Positions 8,334 through 17,680 of a stretch of DNA of 64,000 nt are shown here, piece by piece (the stretch's first letter is position 1; each line of letters begins with the position of its first letter). Origin of the DNA: Nannocystis sp. RBIL2 (GTDB lineage: Bacteria; Myxococcota_A; Polyangia; Nannocystales; Nannocystaceae); assembly GCF_026626745.1 (NCBI RefSeq), contig NZ_JAPNJW010000001.1, forward strand, positions 2,402,001 through 2,466,000, written 5' to 3'. Both the position numbers and the translations under genes were made by a program. The notes beneath the pieces were generated by a model, which worked only from the letters and a program-made list of their open reading frames with translations, had not been told where the DNA came from and ran no database searches.

Positions 8334-10046
8334 ATGATCGCTCGTCATTCGACCTCCATCCTCCTCACCGCCGTCCTCTCGCACGCCGCTTGCGGCGACG
8401 ACGGGACCACCAGCGCGAGCGACACCGCCGACACCACCACCGGCACCACCACCGACGACCCGACCGCGGCGCCGACCACCGCGATTCCCACCACCACCTC
8501 GACCACCACCGAGTCGACCGATTCGGAGACCGGCACCACCGAGCCGATCACCTCCACCACCATCGACGTCACCACCAGCGCCACCCCCGGCACCACCACC
8601 CTCGACACCACCAGCACCACGCTCGACACCACCAGCACCACGAGCGACACCACCACCAGCGACACGACGACGAGCACCACCGCCGACACCACCACCACGC
8701 TCGACACCACCACCACCGGCGCCGTCGACGACACCCCGCCAGTCGTCCTCCTCGCCCGTCCCTTCGACAACGTCCACCTCGCCAGCCGCCGGCTCGTCGT
8801 CACCGGCCAGGCCAGCGACGACACCGAGGTCGTCGCAGTCGACCTCGTCGTCAACGGCGAGGCCCCCGTGGCCCTCTCGATCGTCCCTGGACCTGTCCTC
8901 GAGTTCAGCGCCGACCTCCGGCTGCGGCGCGGCTGGAACACCATCGAGATCGTCGCCCGCGACGCCGCTGACAACAGCGGCAGCAGCGTGCGTCATGTCC
9001 ACCTCGGCGTCCCGGTGGCTGCAGGCGGCGCCCACTCGCTCGCGCTCGTAAACAATGGCGCCTGGGGCTTCGGCCGCAACAACGAGGGCCAGCTCGGCGT
9101 CGGCGACCTCGTCGACCGCCTCGTCCCGACCGCCGCGCTCGGCCTCGACGACGCGGTCTCGCTGTCGGCCAACCTCAACCACTCGCTGGCGGTCACCGAG
9201 GCCGGCGCGGTCGTGGTGTGGGGCCGCAACGACGAGGGCCAGCTCGGCCAGGCGCCCGGCGCCGACGTCTCGACCCCGGCGCTCCTCGACCTGCCCGAGG
9301 TCGTGCTCGTCGCCGCCGGCCAGCGCCACAGCCTCGCGCTCACCGAGGACGGCCAGGTGTGGTCGTTCGGTCTCAACAACGCCGGCCAGCTCGGCCGCGA
9401 CGGCGACTCGCTGCCCGCAGTCGTACCTGGCCTCGAGGACATCGTCGCCATCGCCGCCGGCGGCACCTACTCGCTCGCGGTCGACGGCACCGGCGCGGTG
9501 TGGGCGTGGGGCAACAACACCGACGGCCAGCTTGGCGACGGCATGACCGTCGACTCGCCTGTCCCGAAGGCCATCTCGATGGTCGACGCAGTCGCCGTCG
9601 CCGCCGGCAAGGCCCACACCCTCGCAGTCGCCCCGCTGGGCAGCCTGGCCGCCTGCGGCCTCAACGTGTCCGGCCAGCTCGGCGACGGCCTGAACGCCGA
9701 CAACGAATTGCTGCCGGTCGCCGTCCCCGAGTTCGCCGACGTCCTGACCGTCGCCGCCTCCGGCAACCTCTCGCTCGGCCTCGCCGGCGACGCCGCGCTG
9801 TGGGCCTGGGGCCAGAACTTCTCCGGCCAGCTCGGCCTCGGCGACACCGCCGACCGCCCCGCGCCCACCCTGGTCCCCGGCCTGCCCCCCGTGCGGGCGA
9901 TCTCCGCCGGCCTGGCCCACTCCGTGATCCTCGACGAGAACGGCGGCGTCTGGGCCTTCGGCCTCAACTCGTTCGGCCAGCTCGGCAAGGGCGACTCCGG
10001 CAACGCCACCAACAGCGCAGTGCCCCTGCTCGTCGCCCTGCCCTGA
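8334..10046 (+). CDS. RCC1-repeat lipoprotein with Thr-rich stalk
   Basis: 570 residues from ATG at 8334. A signal peptide ends in SHAACGDD, a lipobox. Residues about 22-135 are an almost pure Thr/Asp/Ser stalk. Next comes an Ig/cadherin-like domain (TPPVVLLARPFD ... NTIEIVARDAADN), then seven RCC1 blades, each ending in a GQLG signature (NNEGQLG, NDEGQLG, NNAGQLG, NTDGQLG, NVSGQLG, NFSGQLG, NSFGQLG). This should make one complete seven-bladed propeller displayed on the outer surface, most likely for protein or ligand binding. Eukaryotic RCC1 is a nucleotide exchange factor, but exported bacterial copies are not expected to have that role. Confidence 0.92.
   Translation: MIARHSTSILLTAVLSHAACGDDGTTSASDTADTTTGTTTDDPTAAPTTAIPTTTSTTTESTDSETGTTEPITSTTIDVTTSATPGTTTLDTTSTTLDTTSTTSDTTTSDTTTSTTADTTTTLDTTTTGAVDDTPPVVLLARPFDNVHLASRRLVVTGQASDDTEVVAVDLVVNGEAPVALSIVPGPVLEFSADLRLRRGWNTIEIVARDAADNSGSSVRHVHLGVPVAAGGAHSLALVNNGAWGFGRNNEGQLGVGDLVDRLVPTAALGLDDAVSLSANLNHSLAVTEAGAVVVWGRNDEGQLGQAPGADVSTPALLDLPEVVLVAAGQRHSLALTEDGQVWSFGLNNAGQLGRDGDSLPAVVPGLEDIVAIAAGGTYSLAVDGTGAVWAWGNNTDGQLGDGMTVDSPVPKAISMVDAVAVAAGKAHTLAVAPLGSLAACGLNVSGQLGDGLNADNELLPVAVPEFADVLTVAASGNLSLGLAGDAALWAWGQNFSGQLGLGDTADRPAPTLVPGLPPVRAISAGLAHSVILDENGGVWAFGLNSFGQLGKGDSGNATNSAVPLLVALP
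8600..8720 (+). repeat. coding Thr/Asp/Ser tandem repeats
   Basis: Short degenerate units built on CTCGACACCACC and AGCACCACG within the stalk of the RCC1 lipoprotein. Such arrays change length easily, so the stalk is likely variable between strains. Confidence 0.6.
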
Positions 10047-10058
10047 TTCGTCGCCGGC

Positions 10059-10102
10059 GAGGAATGCACGCACCTGCCGAAAAAGACATGTGTGCATTCC
10101 TC
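10059..10102 (+). terminator. hairpin downstream of the RCC1 lipoprotein gene
   Basis: Perfect 11-bp inverted arms GAGGAATGCAC (10059-10069) and GTGCATTCCTC (10092-10102) around a 22-base loop, 12 bp after the stop codon. There is no T-tract, so it may be an attenuated terminator or an mRNA-protecting stem rather than a classical terminator. Confidence 0.4.
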
Positions 10103-10273
10103 TCCCGCTCGCCCCGAAGCAGCTCGAGGACCCGGACACCGGCTCAACCCCCTGCCCCGAGCGACAGTAGGACTGCGCGCTCCCAGGGGTCTCGAGCGCT
10201 TCCGGCTCCTCGAGCCGGGCCCACGCAGCATCATCCCGGCTCGGCGATCCTCATCCAGCGCGACGTTTCGCGC

Positions 10274-11080
10274 TCAGAGGGGATCGCACTGGACGTACAG
10301 CCCGTTGCAGCCGCCGCCGCCCGTCGGGTTGAACGAGGTCGAGCCGCTCGTGGTCGGAGTGCCGCAAGCGCCGCGCTGCGAGTTGTGGTCGTACAGGTAC
10401 ACGTTCACACCCGGCGCGTCGTAGATCTGCGCGATCGCGTACGAGCTGCAAGGCGCATTGCCGGTGTCGGAGACGAACGAACTGCACGACACCGGGTCGC
10501 CGCGCAACGGCCCACACGTGTGCGTCTTGGTGTCGTACTCGCAGGACGCCGACGCGAAGGTCTTGACGTAGGCCTTCTGCGAGCCGCAGGGGTGCGAGAA
10601 CGAGGCCGAAGCGACGGCCGCCGCGCCGCAGGCGACCGGATGGGCGTCCACGAAGCCGCTGATGTCGAACGAGCAGCGGAACTCGAGCTCGTCCGCCGCC
10701 GCCTCGCCGCTCGAGCTCGCCTGGATGTCGGTGATGTAGTCATGCAGCTCCGCCAGCTTGGCGCGGGCGTCGTCGCTGTCCTTGACGGACAGGTTCGACT
10801 CGAGCTCCTCGGCCACGGAGATCAGGCTGGCGATCGCGTGGGCCTTGCCGGCCTCGCCCAGGCCGAGGAACTTCTTGTTGCCGAGCTCGTCCCAGCTGGC
10901 CCACAGGCCAGGCTCGACGGCGACCCACTCGTCGCCGAACCCTAGCGCCGCGGGCGTGAGCGCGTCCGAGTCGCTTTCCTCGGCGATGAGCTCGCCGTCG
11001 GGCGTCGGTTCGGTGTCACACGCGCCGAAGGTCAGGGCCCCGGCGAGGAGGGCGAGGGAGATTGAGGAAAGGTTCTTCAT
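10274..11080 (-). CDS. putative secreted lipoprotein, unknown function
   Basis: 268 residues from ATG at 11080. The signal ends in LTFGACDT, a lipobox. The N-terminal half is acidic and helical (WASWDELGNKKFLGLGEAGKAHAIASL). The C-terminal 130 residues hold about ten Cys with Gly/Ser-rich spacing, suggesting a disulfide-rich extracellular domain. I recognise no family. A longer reading from 11194 exists but would bury the signal peptide. It is transcribed divergently from the FHA gene. Confidence 0.8.
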   Translation of the reverse strand: MKNLSSISLALLAGALTFGACDTEPTPDGELIAEESDSDALTPAALGFGDEWVAVEPGLWASWDELGNKKFLGLGEAGKAHAIASLISVAEELESNLSVKDSDDARAKLAELHDYITDIQASSSGEAAADELEFRCSFDISGFVDAHPVACGAAAVASASFSHPCGSQKAYVKTFASASCEYDTKTHTCGPLRGDPVSCSSFVSDTGNAPCSSYAIAQIYDAPGVNVYLYDHNSQRGACGTPTTSGSTSFNPTGGGGCNGLYVQCDPL

Positions 11081-11278
11081 GACGTCGATCGATCCTTCGA
11101 TACAGGGGAGAAGCGGCGCCGATGCGAAGGAACATCCGTCGCTCTCGGCAGCGTCATGAACCCTTCTAATGAATGACGGCGGCCCACGCACCACACGCCG
11201 GTCTCAACCCGAGCGCGTGGGATCGACGTGGGATACCCGGCTTGAAGTCGTGCCGCCTGCGGGGTAAGAGCGCTCGTC

Positions 11279-12211
11279 ATGCAGTTCCCCTCGGCCCGGA
11301 TCTACGTCCCGCTCAACCAGGTCGTCGTCACCGTACATCCGGGGAGCTTCGTCGGCCGCCTGCCGACTGCCGACATTCACATCGTCGACCCCCGCGTCTC
11401 CGAGGCACACGCGCTCGTCAGCCTGCGCGGGAACGCGCTCAAACTGCTGTCGCTGCGCGGCCCGCTGCGCGTGGCCGGCAAGACCGTGGACCCGGCGCCG
11501 CTCGAGCCCGGGACGCAGATCGAGCTGGCATCCGGGATCGAGATGTTCGTGGAGGATGTCCAGATCCCGCCGGTCATGCTGGTGCTCTGTGGGACCGAAC
11601 AGGGCACGGTGGAGCTCGGGGCGGCGACCTACTCGCTATTACCGGGGACGAGCCAGGGACGAGCGACGGTGCGCCTGGTGCCCGACTATGTCGACGGTGC
11701 GCCGGCCCACGTGTGGTACAGCGCCAATACATTGTGGATCCGCCAGGCCGACGGCGCGGCCGAAGAACTGGTGCCCGGGCGCAAATGGCAGGTGGCCGGC
11801 TGCCCGCTGTGGTTGGTCGAGCTGCCCCTGACCAGCACGTCCGACACCCTGGCCAATCGCGACGTCGAGGGGCCGAGCTCGCTGCGTCCGCTGGTGCTGA
11901 TCGCCCGCTACACCTCGCTTCATGTCCAGCAGGGCGGCCGTACGCTGATCGTCCATGGCAAGCCGTCCGAGCTGACCAGCGAGTTGGTCCGCTTCGGCGG
12001 CGGTCCAGTGTCGTGGGACGTGCTGGCGGGCGAAGTATGGGGTCGAGAGATGGACCGCATCTTGCTTCGCAAGAACTTCGACGCGACGATGGCGCGGCTC
12101 CGGGCGCGTCTCAAGGAGGGCGAAGTCCGCGAGGATGTGGTGGCGCTCGACGGCAAAGGTAACGTCGAGCTGGTACTCCACCCCGAAGACAGGGTGCTCG
12201 ATCAAACGTGA
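11279..12211 (+). CDS. FHA-domain protein with C-terminal winged-helix-like region
   Basis: 310 residues, cytoplasmic. The N-terminal 90 residues fit a forkhead-associated domain, with GSFVGRLPTADIHIVDPRVSEAHALV containing the GR, S and H positions that bind phosphothreonine. Residues about 215-305 look like an OmpR-type winged helix (PVSWDVLAGEVWG ... MARLRARLKEG ... DGKGNVELVL). Together this suggests a transcription factor or adaptor controlled by Ser/Thr kinase phosphorylation rather than by a receiver domain. A Ser/Thr kinase gene lies about 1.2 kb downstream on the same strand, a plausible partner but not proof. Confidence 0.85.
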   Translation: MQFPSARIYVPLNQVVVTVHPGSFVGRLPTADIHIVDPRVSEAHALVSLRGNALKLLSLRGPLRVAGKTVDPAPLEPGTQIELASGIEMFVEDVQIPPVMLVLCGTEQGTVELGAATYSLLPGTSQGRATVRLVPDYVDGAPAHVWYSANTLWIRQADGAAEELVPGRKWQVAGCPLWLVELPLTSTSDTLANRDVEGPSSLRPLVLIARYTSLHVQQGGRTLIVHGKPSELTSELVRFGGGPVSWDVLAGEVWGREMDRILLRKNFDATMARLRARLKEGEVREDVVALDGKGNVELVLHPEDRVLDQT

Positions 12212-12248
12212 AGACGCGGCGCTCGCGGTCGCCCCCGGCGATGCGCGC

Positions 12249-12266
12249 GAGACGCTCGCTGGAGCG
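12249..12266. terminator. short stem between convergent genes
   Basis: Stem ACGCTC-GCTG-GAGCGT in the roughly 100-bp gap after the FHA gene, facing the convergent membrane-protein gene. There is no T-tract; the assignment is tentative. Confidence 0.3.
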
Positions 12267-12312
12267 TTGTTCGTGGCGTGAGGCGCAACATGACAGCGCA
12301 TGCGGCGAGCAC

Positions 12313-13287
12313 TCAAAACCGGCCCACCCACGTGAGCCCGACGCTGGTCGGGCCGATGGAGGGACGGAGCCGGGGCGCGGCGTGGCGCTGGCGGGCCGCC
12401 AGGATGACGAGAGCGATACCTGTGCCGAGCAAGAGAGGCCCAGTGACGAGGCCGGTGAGGGCGAGACGGTTCGCCCGCTTGCCGTCTTCGTCGACGGTGG
12501 CGCACGGATCGCGCCCGGCGCCGGGCTGACATTGATGGGAGACGTACTCGCGCTCGAGCGAGCGGATGCGGACGATATTGACAGCCATGACGGTGAAGGC
12601 GCCGATGCTGGCTGCGAGGCTGATGGCCCCGCCCGCCGCGAGGCCGCGCCAGCGGGGCATCTCGCGGCCGGGCTCCTGCTCGGGGTCGGCAGGCTTCGGC
12701 GACGTGATCTCCATGTCGACGGGCTGCGTCTGGGTCGGCGTCTCCACGACGGCCGCTTCATCCGAGGCCGGCTCGAGCGCGTCCCCGGAGGATGCGGGGC
12801 CCAACCGGGGCGACGGCGGCATCATGGCCGCCCTCTCCCCCGGGGCTCGTCGCGTCCTCAGCTCGACGAGGCGGGCGTAGAGAGCTTGGTGCCCCTCCGT
12901 GTGTTCGGCGACGCCCGGGTACGCGTGCTCGAGCGTGTCCAGGTAGCGAATGACGACCACGATGGCGCGCGTCAAAGCGGCGTGCGCCGCGGCGTGGTCG
13001 CCAGCCTGCAGCGCCGCATCGTGAGCACGTTCGTAGGCCCGCGTCGACCGCTCGATCGCGGTCATGCGACGCAAATGATATTTGTCGCACTCCGCATATT
13101 CCTGCGCAGATTCATCATACAGCGCGCCGGCGGACCCATAATTGCCGGCGGCGTGCTCGGCATTGGCACGGGACTCGCGCGCCCGGGCCTCGAGCGCCGA
13201 GGCACCAGGAGGACACTCGCGCATCGGCTGCGCAACCGATGCGCTGCCGAGGCTGGCGCTGCAGCACACGATCAGGAGCTTCATCAA
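12313..13287 (-). CDS. exported helical protein with two C-terminal membrane segments
   Basis: 324 residues. A signal peptide (about residues 1-19) is followed by a Cys/Ala-rich helical region with TPR-like spacing (ARARESRANAEHAAGNYGSAGALYDESAQEYA), then a Pro/Glu/Thr linker and two hydrophobic helices (GLAAGGAISLAASIGAFTVMAV and LVTGPLLLGTGIALVI) near the C-terminus. This arrangement (tetratricopeptide-like periplasmic part, linker, two TM helices) recurs beside Pkn kinases in myxobacteria. The function is unknown. It is divergent from the Ser/Thr kinase gene, with the AT-rich palindrome between them. Confidence 0.8.
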   Translation of the reverse strand: MMKLLIVCCSASLGSASVAQPMRECPPGASALEARARESRANAEHAAGNYGSAGALYDESAQEYAECDKYHLRRMTAIERSTRAYERAHDAALQAGDHAAAHAALTRAIVVVIRYLDTLEHAYPGVAEHTEGHQALYARLVELRTRRAPGERAAMMPPSPRLGPASSGDALEPASDEAAVVETPTQTQPVDMEITSPKPADPEQEPGREMPRWRGLAAGGAISLAASIGAFTVMAVNIVRIRSLEREYVSHQCQPGAGRDPCATVDEDGKRANRLALTGLVTGPLLLGTGIALVILAARQRHAAPRLRPSIGPTSVGLTWVGRF

Positions 13288-13359
13288 AAGGCGGCCAAGA
13301 TACGGCCGATCGACGGCAAGATCCAGGCGATTGCGAGGGTGCTTTCTCAGATCTTTTTG

Positions 13360-13376
13360 TATGGTAAATTACCATA
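13360..13376. promoter_or_regulatory. AT-rich palindrome, candidate operator
   Basis: TATGGTAAATTACCATA, 17 bp, symmetric apart from the central base, sits between the divergent membrane-protein and Ser/Thr kinase genes. AT-rich DNA is rare in this window, so a dimeric repressor or activator site is likely. It is 78 bp upstream of the kinase start and 73 bp upstream of the other start. Confidence 0.55.
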
Positions 13377-13453
13377 ACGGCACTGGATAGCCGCGATGGC
13401 TCTTGGCAAATTTCCTGGTTGTCCCGCTTCGGGCCTGGTAACATGACCGGGGG

Positions 13454-15040
13454 GTGAGCTGGGATCGGAACATCGGTCGGGTGCTGGACCGCCGCTATGA
13501 GCTGGTGGAACGGCTCGCGGAGGGCGGCATGGGACTCGTTTACCGGGCCCGTCACGTGCAAACAGAGGCGGCGCTCGCCGTGAAATTCCTGCGCCCCGAA
13601 CTTTGTGCCAATCTCGCGTTCGTTCGCCGACTCCAACGCGAGGCCAAGTATCTGGCGCTGGCCCGGCACGACAACATCGTCGAGCTCATCGACATGCAGC
13701 CGGAGGCGGCGGAACCGTACCTGGTGACCGAACTGCTGGTCGGTGAGGATCTCTCGGCGTTGTTGCAGCGGGAGGGCCGGCTGCCTTGGAGGCGCGTGCA
13801 GGCGCTCTTGCTGCAAGTGTGCGACGGCATGCAGCGTGCCCATGAGTGCGGCCTGGTCCATCGCGACTTGAAGCCCGCCAATTGCTTCGAGCTCGCGCAC
13901 AACGGCCGGCTCAAGATCCTCGACTTCGGTGTCTCGAGGCCCGTCGATCGCGCGGGCGACAAGGCCCACTCGACCGCATTCGGCCAGATCTGCGGGACGC
14001 CAGGTTACATGCCGGTCGAGCAGTGCATCGGCGATGACATCGACGCGCGCGCCGACGTGTACGCCGTGGGCGCGATGATGTTCGAGCTGCTCACGGGGCG
14101 CCTGCCCTTCGGCAGGGCAAGCCCCTTCGAGTTCGTGACCCGACTGAACGGCATGGAGCCGCCGACGATGGCCTCGGTCGCCGAGCGGCTGGATTGCCCG
14201 GCAGCGGCCGAGCTCGTGGTCCGGCGCGCGCTCGCCTGGCGCCGAGACGACCGCTACGAAGGGATGCGAGAGCTGGCAGCGGCGCTCCGAGCGTGCTCGG
14301 CCACCACCCCCCAGGAGGTCCTTCCGGAGCCTGCCAGCGCCAGCCAGTCGTCGCTCCTGCCCAGCCCGCAGCACCAGCCCGAGCCCGCCGCCGTGTCCCT
14401 GTCGCTCCCGGTGATTCGGATGGCCGACCCGAATGCGAGCACCGTTTCACAGCCCCGCCCCGGCCGGCGTCGCCGGGCCCTGGGAGCAGCGGTGTTGCTC
14501 TCGGGTGCGACCGCGGTAGCCTGGGCAACCCTGCCGTCCGAAGCGAAGCCGAGGCACGAGGACAGCGCGGCGGCTCCACCGACGACGGTGCAGCGCATGC
14601 CCGAGGTCGACGAGGGCCGCTGTGACATGGATGAGCCGCCGACGACGACGATCGTCCAGTGCGAGTCGGTCACCCGCGCGGACGCGCCAGCGCCGGAGAT
14701 GGAGCCCGAGGGCGCACCGCTGGCGCTAGCGAGCGTCGCCCCCCTCGACTCACCTGTGCCGGCGTCGGGGCCGTCGTCGACGTCGGTCCGCAAGGCCCGA
14801 CAGCGCCAGCTCGAGCAGGCGATGTCGCAGCTCGTGCAACGACTGGAGCTGCGCCGTTATGTCAGCCACGTCGAGATCACCCTCGAAGTCTCGTCCGAAG
14901 GCGCGGTGCAGGCGCTACGCGTGCGCAACCTCGAGGGGACCCGGCATCAGGCGCAAGTCGAAGCGGCCCTCCGCGAGTTGACCGTCAAGCCATTCCCCGG
15001 CGGGACTCTCAAGATCTCGCGCCCTTACAATTTCGATTGA
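13454..15040 (+). CDS. Pkn-type Ser/Thr protein kinase with AgmX/TonB-like C-terminus
   Basis: 528 residues from a GTG start. The kinase domain covers about residues 15-275: glycine loop AEGGMGLVY, LAVKFL (Lys44), HRDLKPAN (catalytic Asp138), DFG (Asp157) and GTPGYMPVEQ, where the usual SPEQ reads PVEQ but the conserved Glu is kept. All catalytic residues are present, so it should be active. A Pro/Ser linker leads to one hydrophobic segment (ALGAAVLLSGATAVAWATL, about 338-358), placing the C-terminal 150 residues outside the membrane. The last 80 residues resemble the AgmX/TonB-like C-terminal fold. It probably senses an envelope signal and phosphorylates cytoplasmic targets, possibly the FHA protein upstream. 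Confidence 0.93.
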   Translation: MSWDRNIGRVLDRRYELVERLAEGGMGLVYRARHVQTEAALAVKFLRPELCANLAFVRRLQREAKYLALARHDNIVELIDMQPEAAEPYLVTELLVGEDLSALLQREGRLPWRRVQALLLQVCDGMQRAHECGLVHRDLKPANCFELAHNGRLKILDFGVSRPVDRAGDKAHSTAFGQICGTPGYMPVEQCIGDDIDARADVYAVGAMMFELLTGRLPFGRASPFEFVTRLNGMEPPTMASVAERLDCPAAAELVVRRALAWRRDDRYEGMRELAAALRACSATTPQEVLPEPASASQSSLLPSPQHQPEPAAVSLSLPVIRMADPNASTVSQPRPGRRRRALGAAVLLSGATAVAWATLPSEAKPRHEDSAAAPPTTVQRMPEVDEGRCDMDEPPTTTIVQCESVTRADAPAPEMEPEGAPLALASVAPLDSPVPASGPSSTSVRKARQRQLEQAMSQLVQRLELRRYVSHVEITLEVSSEGAVQALRVRNLEGTRHQAQVEAALRELTVKPFPGGTLKISRPYNFD

Positions 15041-15239
15041 GCGCCGCCCGAACGCCCACCGCGAGCGCCGATCGGCGACCGAGTCGCGGGCAAGCCCTCC
15101 CGACCGGGACAGAAAGAATCGACTACGTCGATGTGCATCTCGAGGCTGGTTCGGCGGAGAACTACAAGAATCCTCTCGAGACGGTGATCTCCGCGTTCGC
15201 GACTGTCGCAGAATCGCGCGCACGCGGCTGGCCCTGGCG

Positions 15240-17462
15240 TCAGGGCCGGCGATAGGCGTGGCCGGTGGCGAGCGCCCCGACGAACGCGACCAGAGTCACT
15301 GCACCGAGCGCGAACACGGTGTCGCCGACGATCCGCAGCCAGCGGAGCACGTCCATCACGCCAGTCTGCAGGAACTCCGAGCTGCGGGCGTACCAGTACC
15401 CGACGTCGACCGCGGCCTGGGTCTGCAGCAGGCCGATCGGCAACAGGCTCAACATCACCATCGCCGCCAGCCCGCCGTTTATCGCCCAGAACGCCGCCGC
15501 GATCCACCCCTCGCGCCACGCGAGCCCGGGCCTGAGCGCGCGCAGGCAGAACAACATCAAGCCGATGCCGAGCATGCCGTAGACGCCGAACAGCGCGGTG
15601 TGGCCGTGCACCGGCGTGGTGTTGAGGCCCTGCATGTAGTAGAGCGCGACCGGGGGATTGATCATGAAGCCGAACAGGCCGGCGCCGATCGTGTTCCAGA
15701 ACGCGACCGCGATGAAGAAGTAGATCGGCCACTTGTAGGCCTGGACCCACGGCCTCGCCCGCGACAGGCGCAGGTTCTCCCACGCCTCGAAGCCGACGAA
15801 CATCAATGGCACGACCTCGAGCGCGCTGAACACCGACCCGAGCGCCAGCACGAACGTCGGCGTGCCGGAGAAGTAGAGGTGATGCAGCGTCCCGATGATG
15901 CCCCCGGACAGGAAGATCGTCGACGCCAGCAGCACGGACCGCCCGGCCGTGGCGAGGCGCACGAGCCCGAGGCGCGCGAACAGGAACGTGATCACCACCG
16001 TGGCGAACACCTCGAAGAAGCCCTCGACCCACAGGTGCACCACCCACCAGCGCCAGTACTCCGCGATCGCCAGGTTCGTGTGCTTGCCGTACGCCAAGGC
16101 GGCGCCGTAAAACCCGGCGATCGCCACGGAGGCGACCGTGAACAGCACGAGGATCGGTCGCTGCTCGTCGCGCCGCCGCAGCGCCGGCCCGATCGCCCGG
16201 GCCACCAGACCGAGCCACAGCAGCAGGCCGACGAACAGGCCGATCTGGAACGCGCGGCCGAGCTCGATGTACTCGTAGCCGCTGTGGCCGAAGTAAAACC
16301 ACGCGTCGCCGGTCCCGAGCTTCTGCATCACGCTCAGCCACTGGCCGACCATCGAGCCGACGACGACCAGCAGGAGCGCGCCGAACAGCACGTCGACGCC
16401 GACGCGCTGGCCGCGGGGCTCGGCGCCGCCGATCACCGGGGCGATGTACAGCCCGGCGGCGAGCCAGGCCGTGGCGATCCACAGCACCCCGAGCTGGGTG
16501 TGCCACGTGCGCGCCAGGACGTACGGGAGCACCTGGGACAGCGGGATGCCATAAAACCCGTCGCCCTCGACGCCGTAGTGCGCCGCGATCACGCCGAGGA
16601 GGATCTGCACGAGGATCAGCGCCGACACGACCCAGAAGTATTTCACGGTGGCCCGCTGCGACGGCGTCGTCATGGCGCCGATCAGCGGATCGGACTCCGG
16701 CGTGGCCTCGGGGAGCGGCTCCGGCGGCCGCGCGGAGTGCCACCACGCCATCGCGCCGATCCCCGCGAGCAGGAGGATCACCGACACGCCGGTCCACACG
16801 AGCGCGTCCCCCGTGATGGTGTTGCCGACCAGCGGTTCGTGCGGCCAATTGTTCGTATACGTCACAGTGTCACCCGGCCGCAGGGTGGTGCTCGCCCACG
16901 CCGACCAGAACACGAAGGCGGCCAGATCTCGCTGCGCGCCGGGATCGGTGAGCGTGCCGGCCGGGATCGCATAGTCCTCGCGGCCGCGGCCGAACACCTC
17001 GGCGAGGTGCGCGGCGTTGGCAGCGAAGGCGCGCGCACGGACGGGCTCGATCGTCAGGACGCCGCTCGTGTCGTCGTGACCGTTGGGGCGGATGCTGGCC
17101 TGCAGGCGCGAGCGGAGGGCCGCGCGTCGTTCGTCCGGCAGCGCGGCATAGCTCTGGCCGCCCTCGTCCCGGGCCCACGCGTCGAGGATGTAAATCGCCT
17201 CCCGGTGCAGCCAATCTGCGCTCCAGTCCGGCGCGACGTAGCTGCCGTGCCCCCACACCGAGCCGATCTGCATGCCCCCCAGCGCCTGCCACACGTTCTG
17301 CCCGCGCTCGATCGCCCCCGCGTCGATGACCTCCGCGCCGTCAGGCGTCACGACCTGCCGGGGGATCGGCGGCGCCTGTTGATAGATGCGGACACCGACC
17401 CAGCCGAGGACGCCGAACGAGAGGACGATGACGAGCACGAACACGGTCCAGAGTTTCTTCAT
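15240..17462 (-). CDS. norZ: quinol-dependent nitric oxide reductase (qNOR)
   Basis: 740 residues from ATG at 17462, the usual qNOR length. An N-terminal TM helix leads to the periplasmic cytochrome-c-like domain without a CxxCH haem site (RGQNVWQALGGMQIGSVWGHGSY), the mark of the single-subunit quinol form. The catalytic part has about 12 helices, with the haem and non-haem iron ligands in TWHTQLGVLW, HLWVEGFFE, LHHLYFSG and PVHGHTALFG. The reaction reduces 2 NO to N2O and water with electrons from the quinol pool. No other denitrification gene is present, so NO detoxification is more likely than respiration. No NsrR or FNR box was recognised in the 218-bp upstream gap. Confidence 0.95.
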   Translation of the reverse strand: MKKLWTVFVLVIVLSFGVLGWVGVRIYQQAPPIPRQVVTPDGAEVIDAGAIERGQNVWQALGGMQIGSVWGHGSYVAPDWSADWLHREAIYILDAWARDEGGQSYAALPDERRAALRSRLQASIRPNGHDDTSGVLTIEPVRARAFAANAAHLAEVFGRGREDYAIPAGTLTDPGAQRDLAAFVFWSAWASTTLRPGDTVTYTNNWPHEPLVGNTITGDALVWTGVSVILLLAGIGAMAWWHSARPPEPLPEATPESDPLIGAMTTPSQRATVKYFWVVSALILVQILLGVIAAHYGVEGDGFYGIPLSQVLPYVLARTWHTQLGVLWIATAWLAAGLYIAPVIGGAEPRGQRVGVDVLFGALLLVVVGSMVGQWLSVMQKLGTGDAWFYFGHSGYEYIELGRAFQIGLFVGLLLWLGLVARAIGPALRRRDEQRPILVLFTVASVAIAGFYGAALAYGKHTNLAIAEYWRWWVVHLWVEGFFEVFATVVITFLFARLGLVRLATAGRSVLLASTIFLSGGIIGTLHHLYFSGTPTFVLALGSVFSALEVVPLMFVGFEAWENLRLSRARPWVQAYKWPIYFFIAVAFWNTIGAGLFGFMINPPVALYYMQGLNTTPVHGHTALFGVYGMLGIGLMLFCLRALRPGLAWREGWIAAAFWAINGGLAAMVMLSLLPIGLLQTQAAVDVGYWYARSSEFLQTGVMDVLRWLRIVGDTVFALGAVTLVAFVGALATGHAYRRP

Positions 17463-17680
17463 GAAGGCCCCGTGGCGAGTACAGGTCCGTATACAGCGAG
17501 TGGGCCCTGCAGTCACACACGATTCGACCTTCACCGCAAAAGAAGCAGCGGGCTCTGCCGACCCGCCCCGGCAAACATTGCAGGCTCACCGCGCGCCCCC
17601 TCGTCGTAAAAGTCAGTAGTCTGGCCATCGCTGCGAGCTGCTGATTCCGAATCGCCGCTTGGCCTGGTACGATCGCCGCC

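Noticed and set aside
15041..15239. tRNA or small RNA after the kinase gene
   Set aside because: No cloverleaf or strong stem was found; only a short convergent gap.
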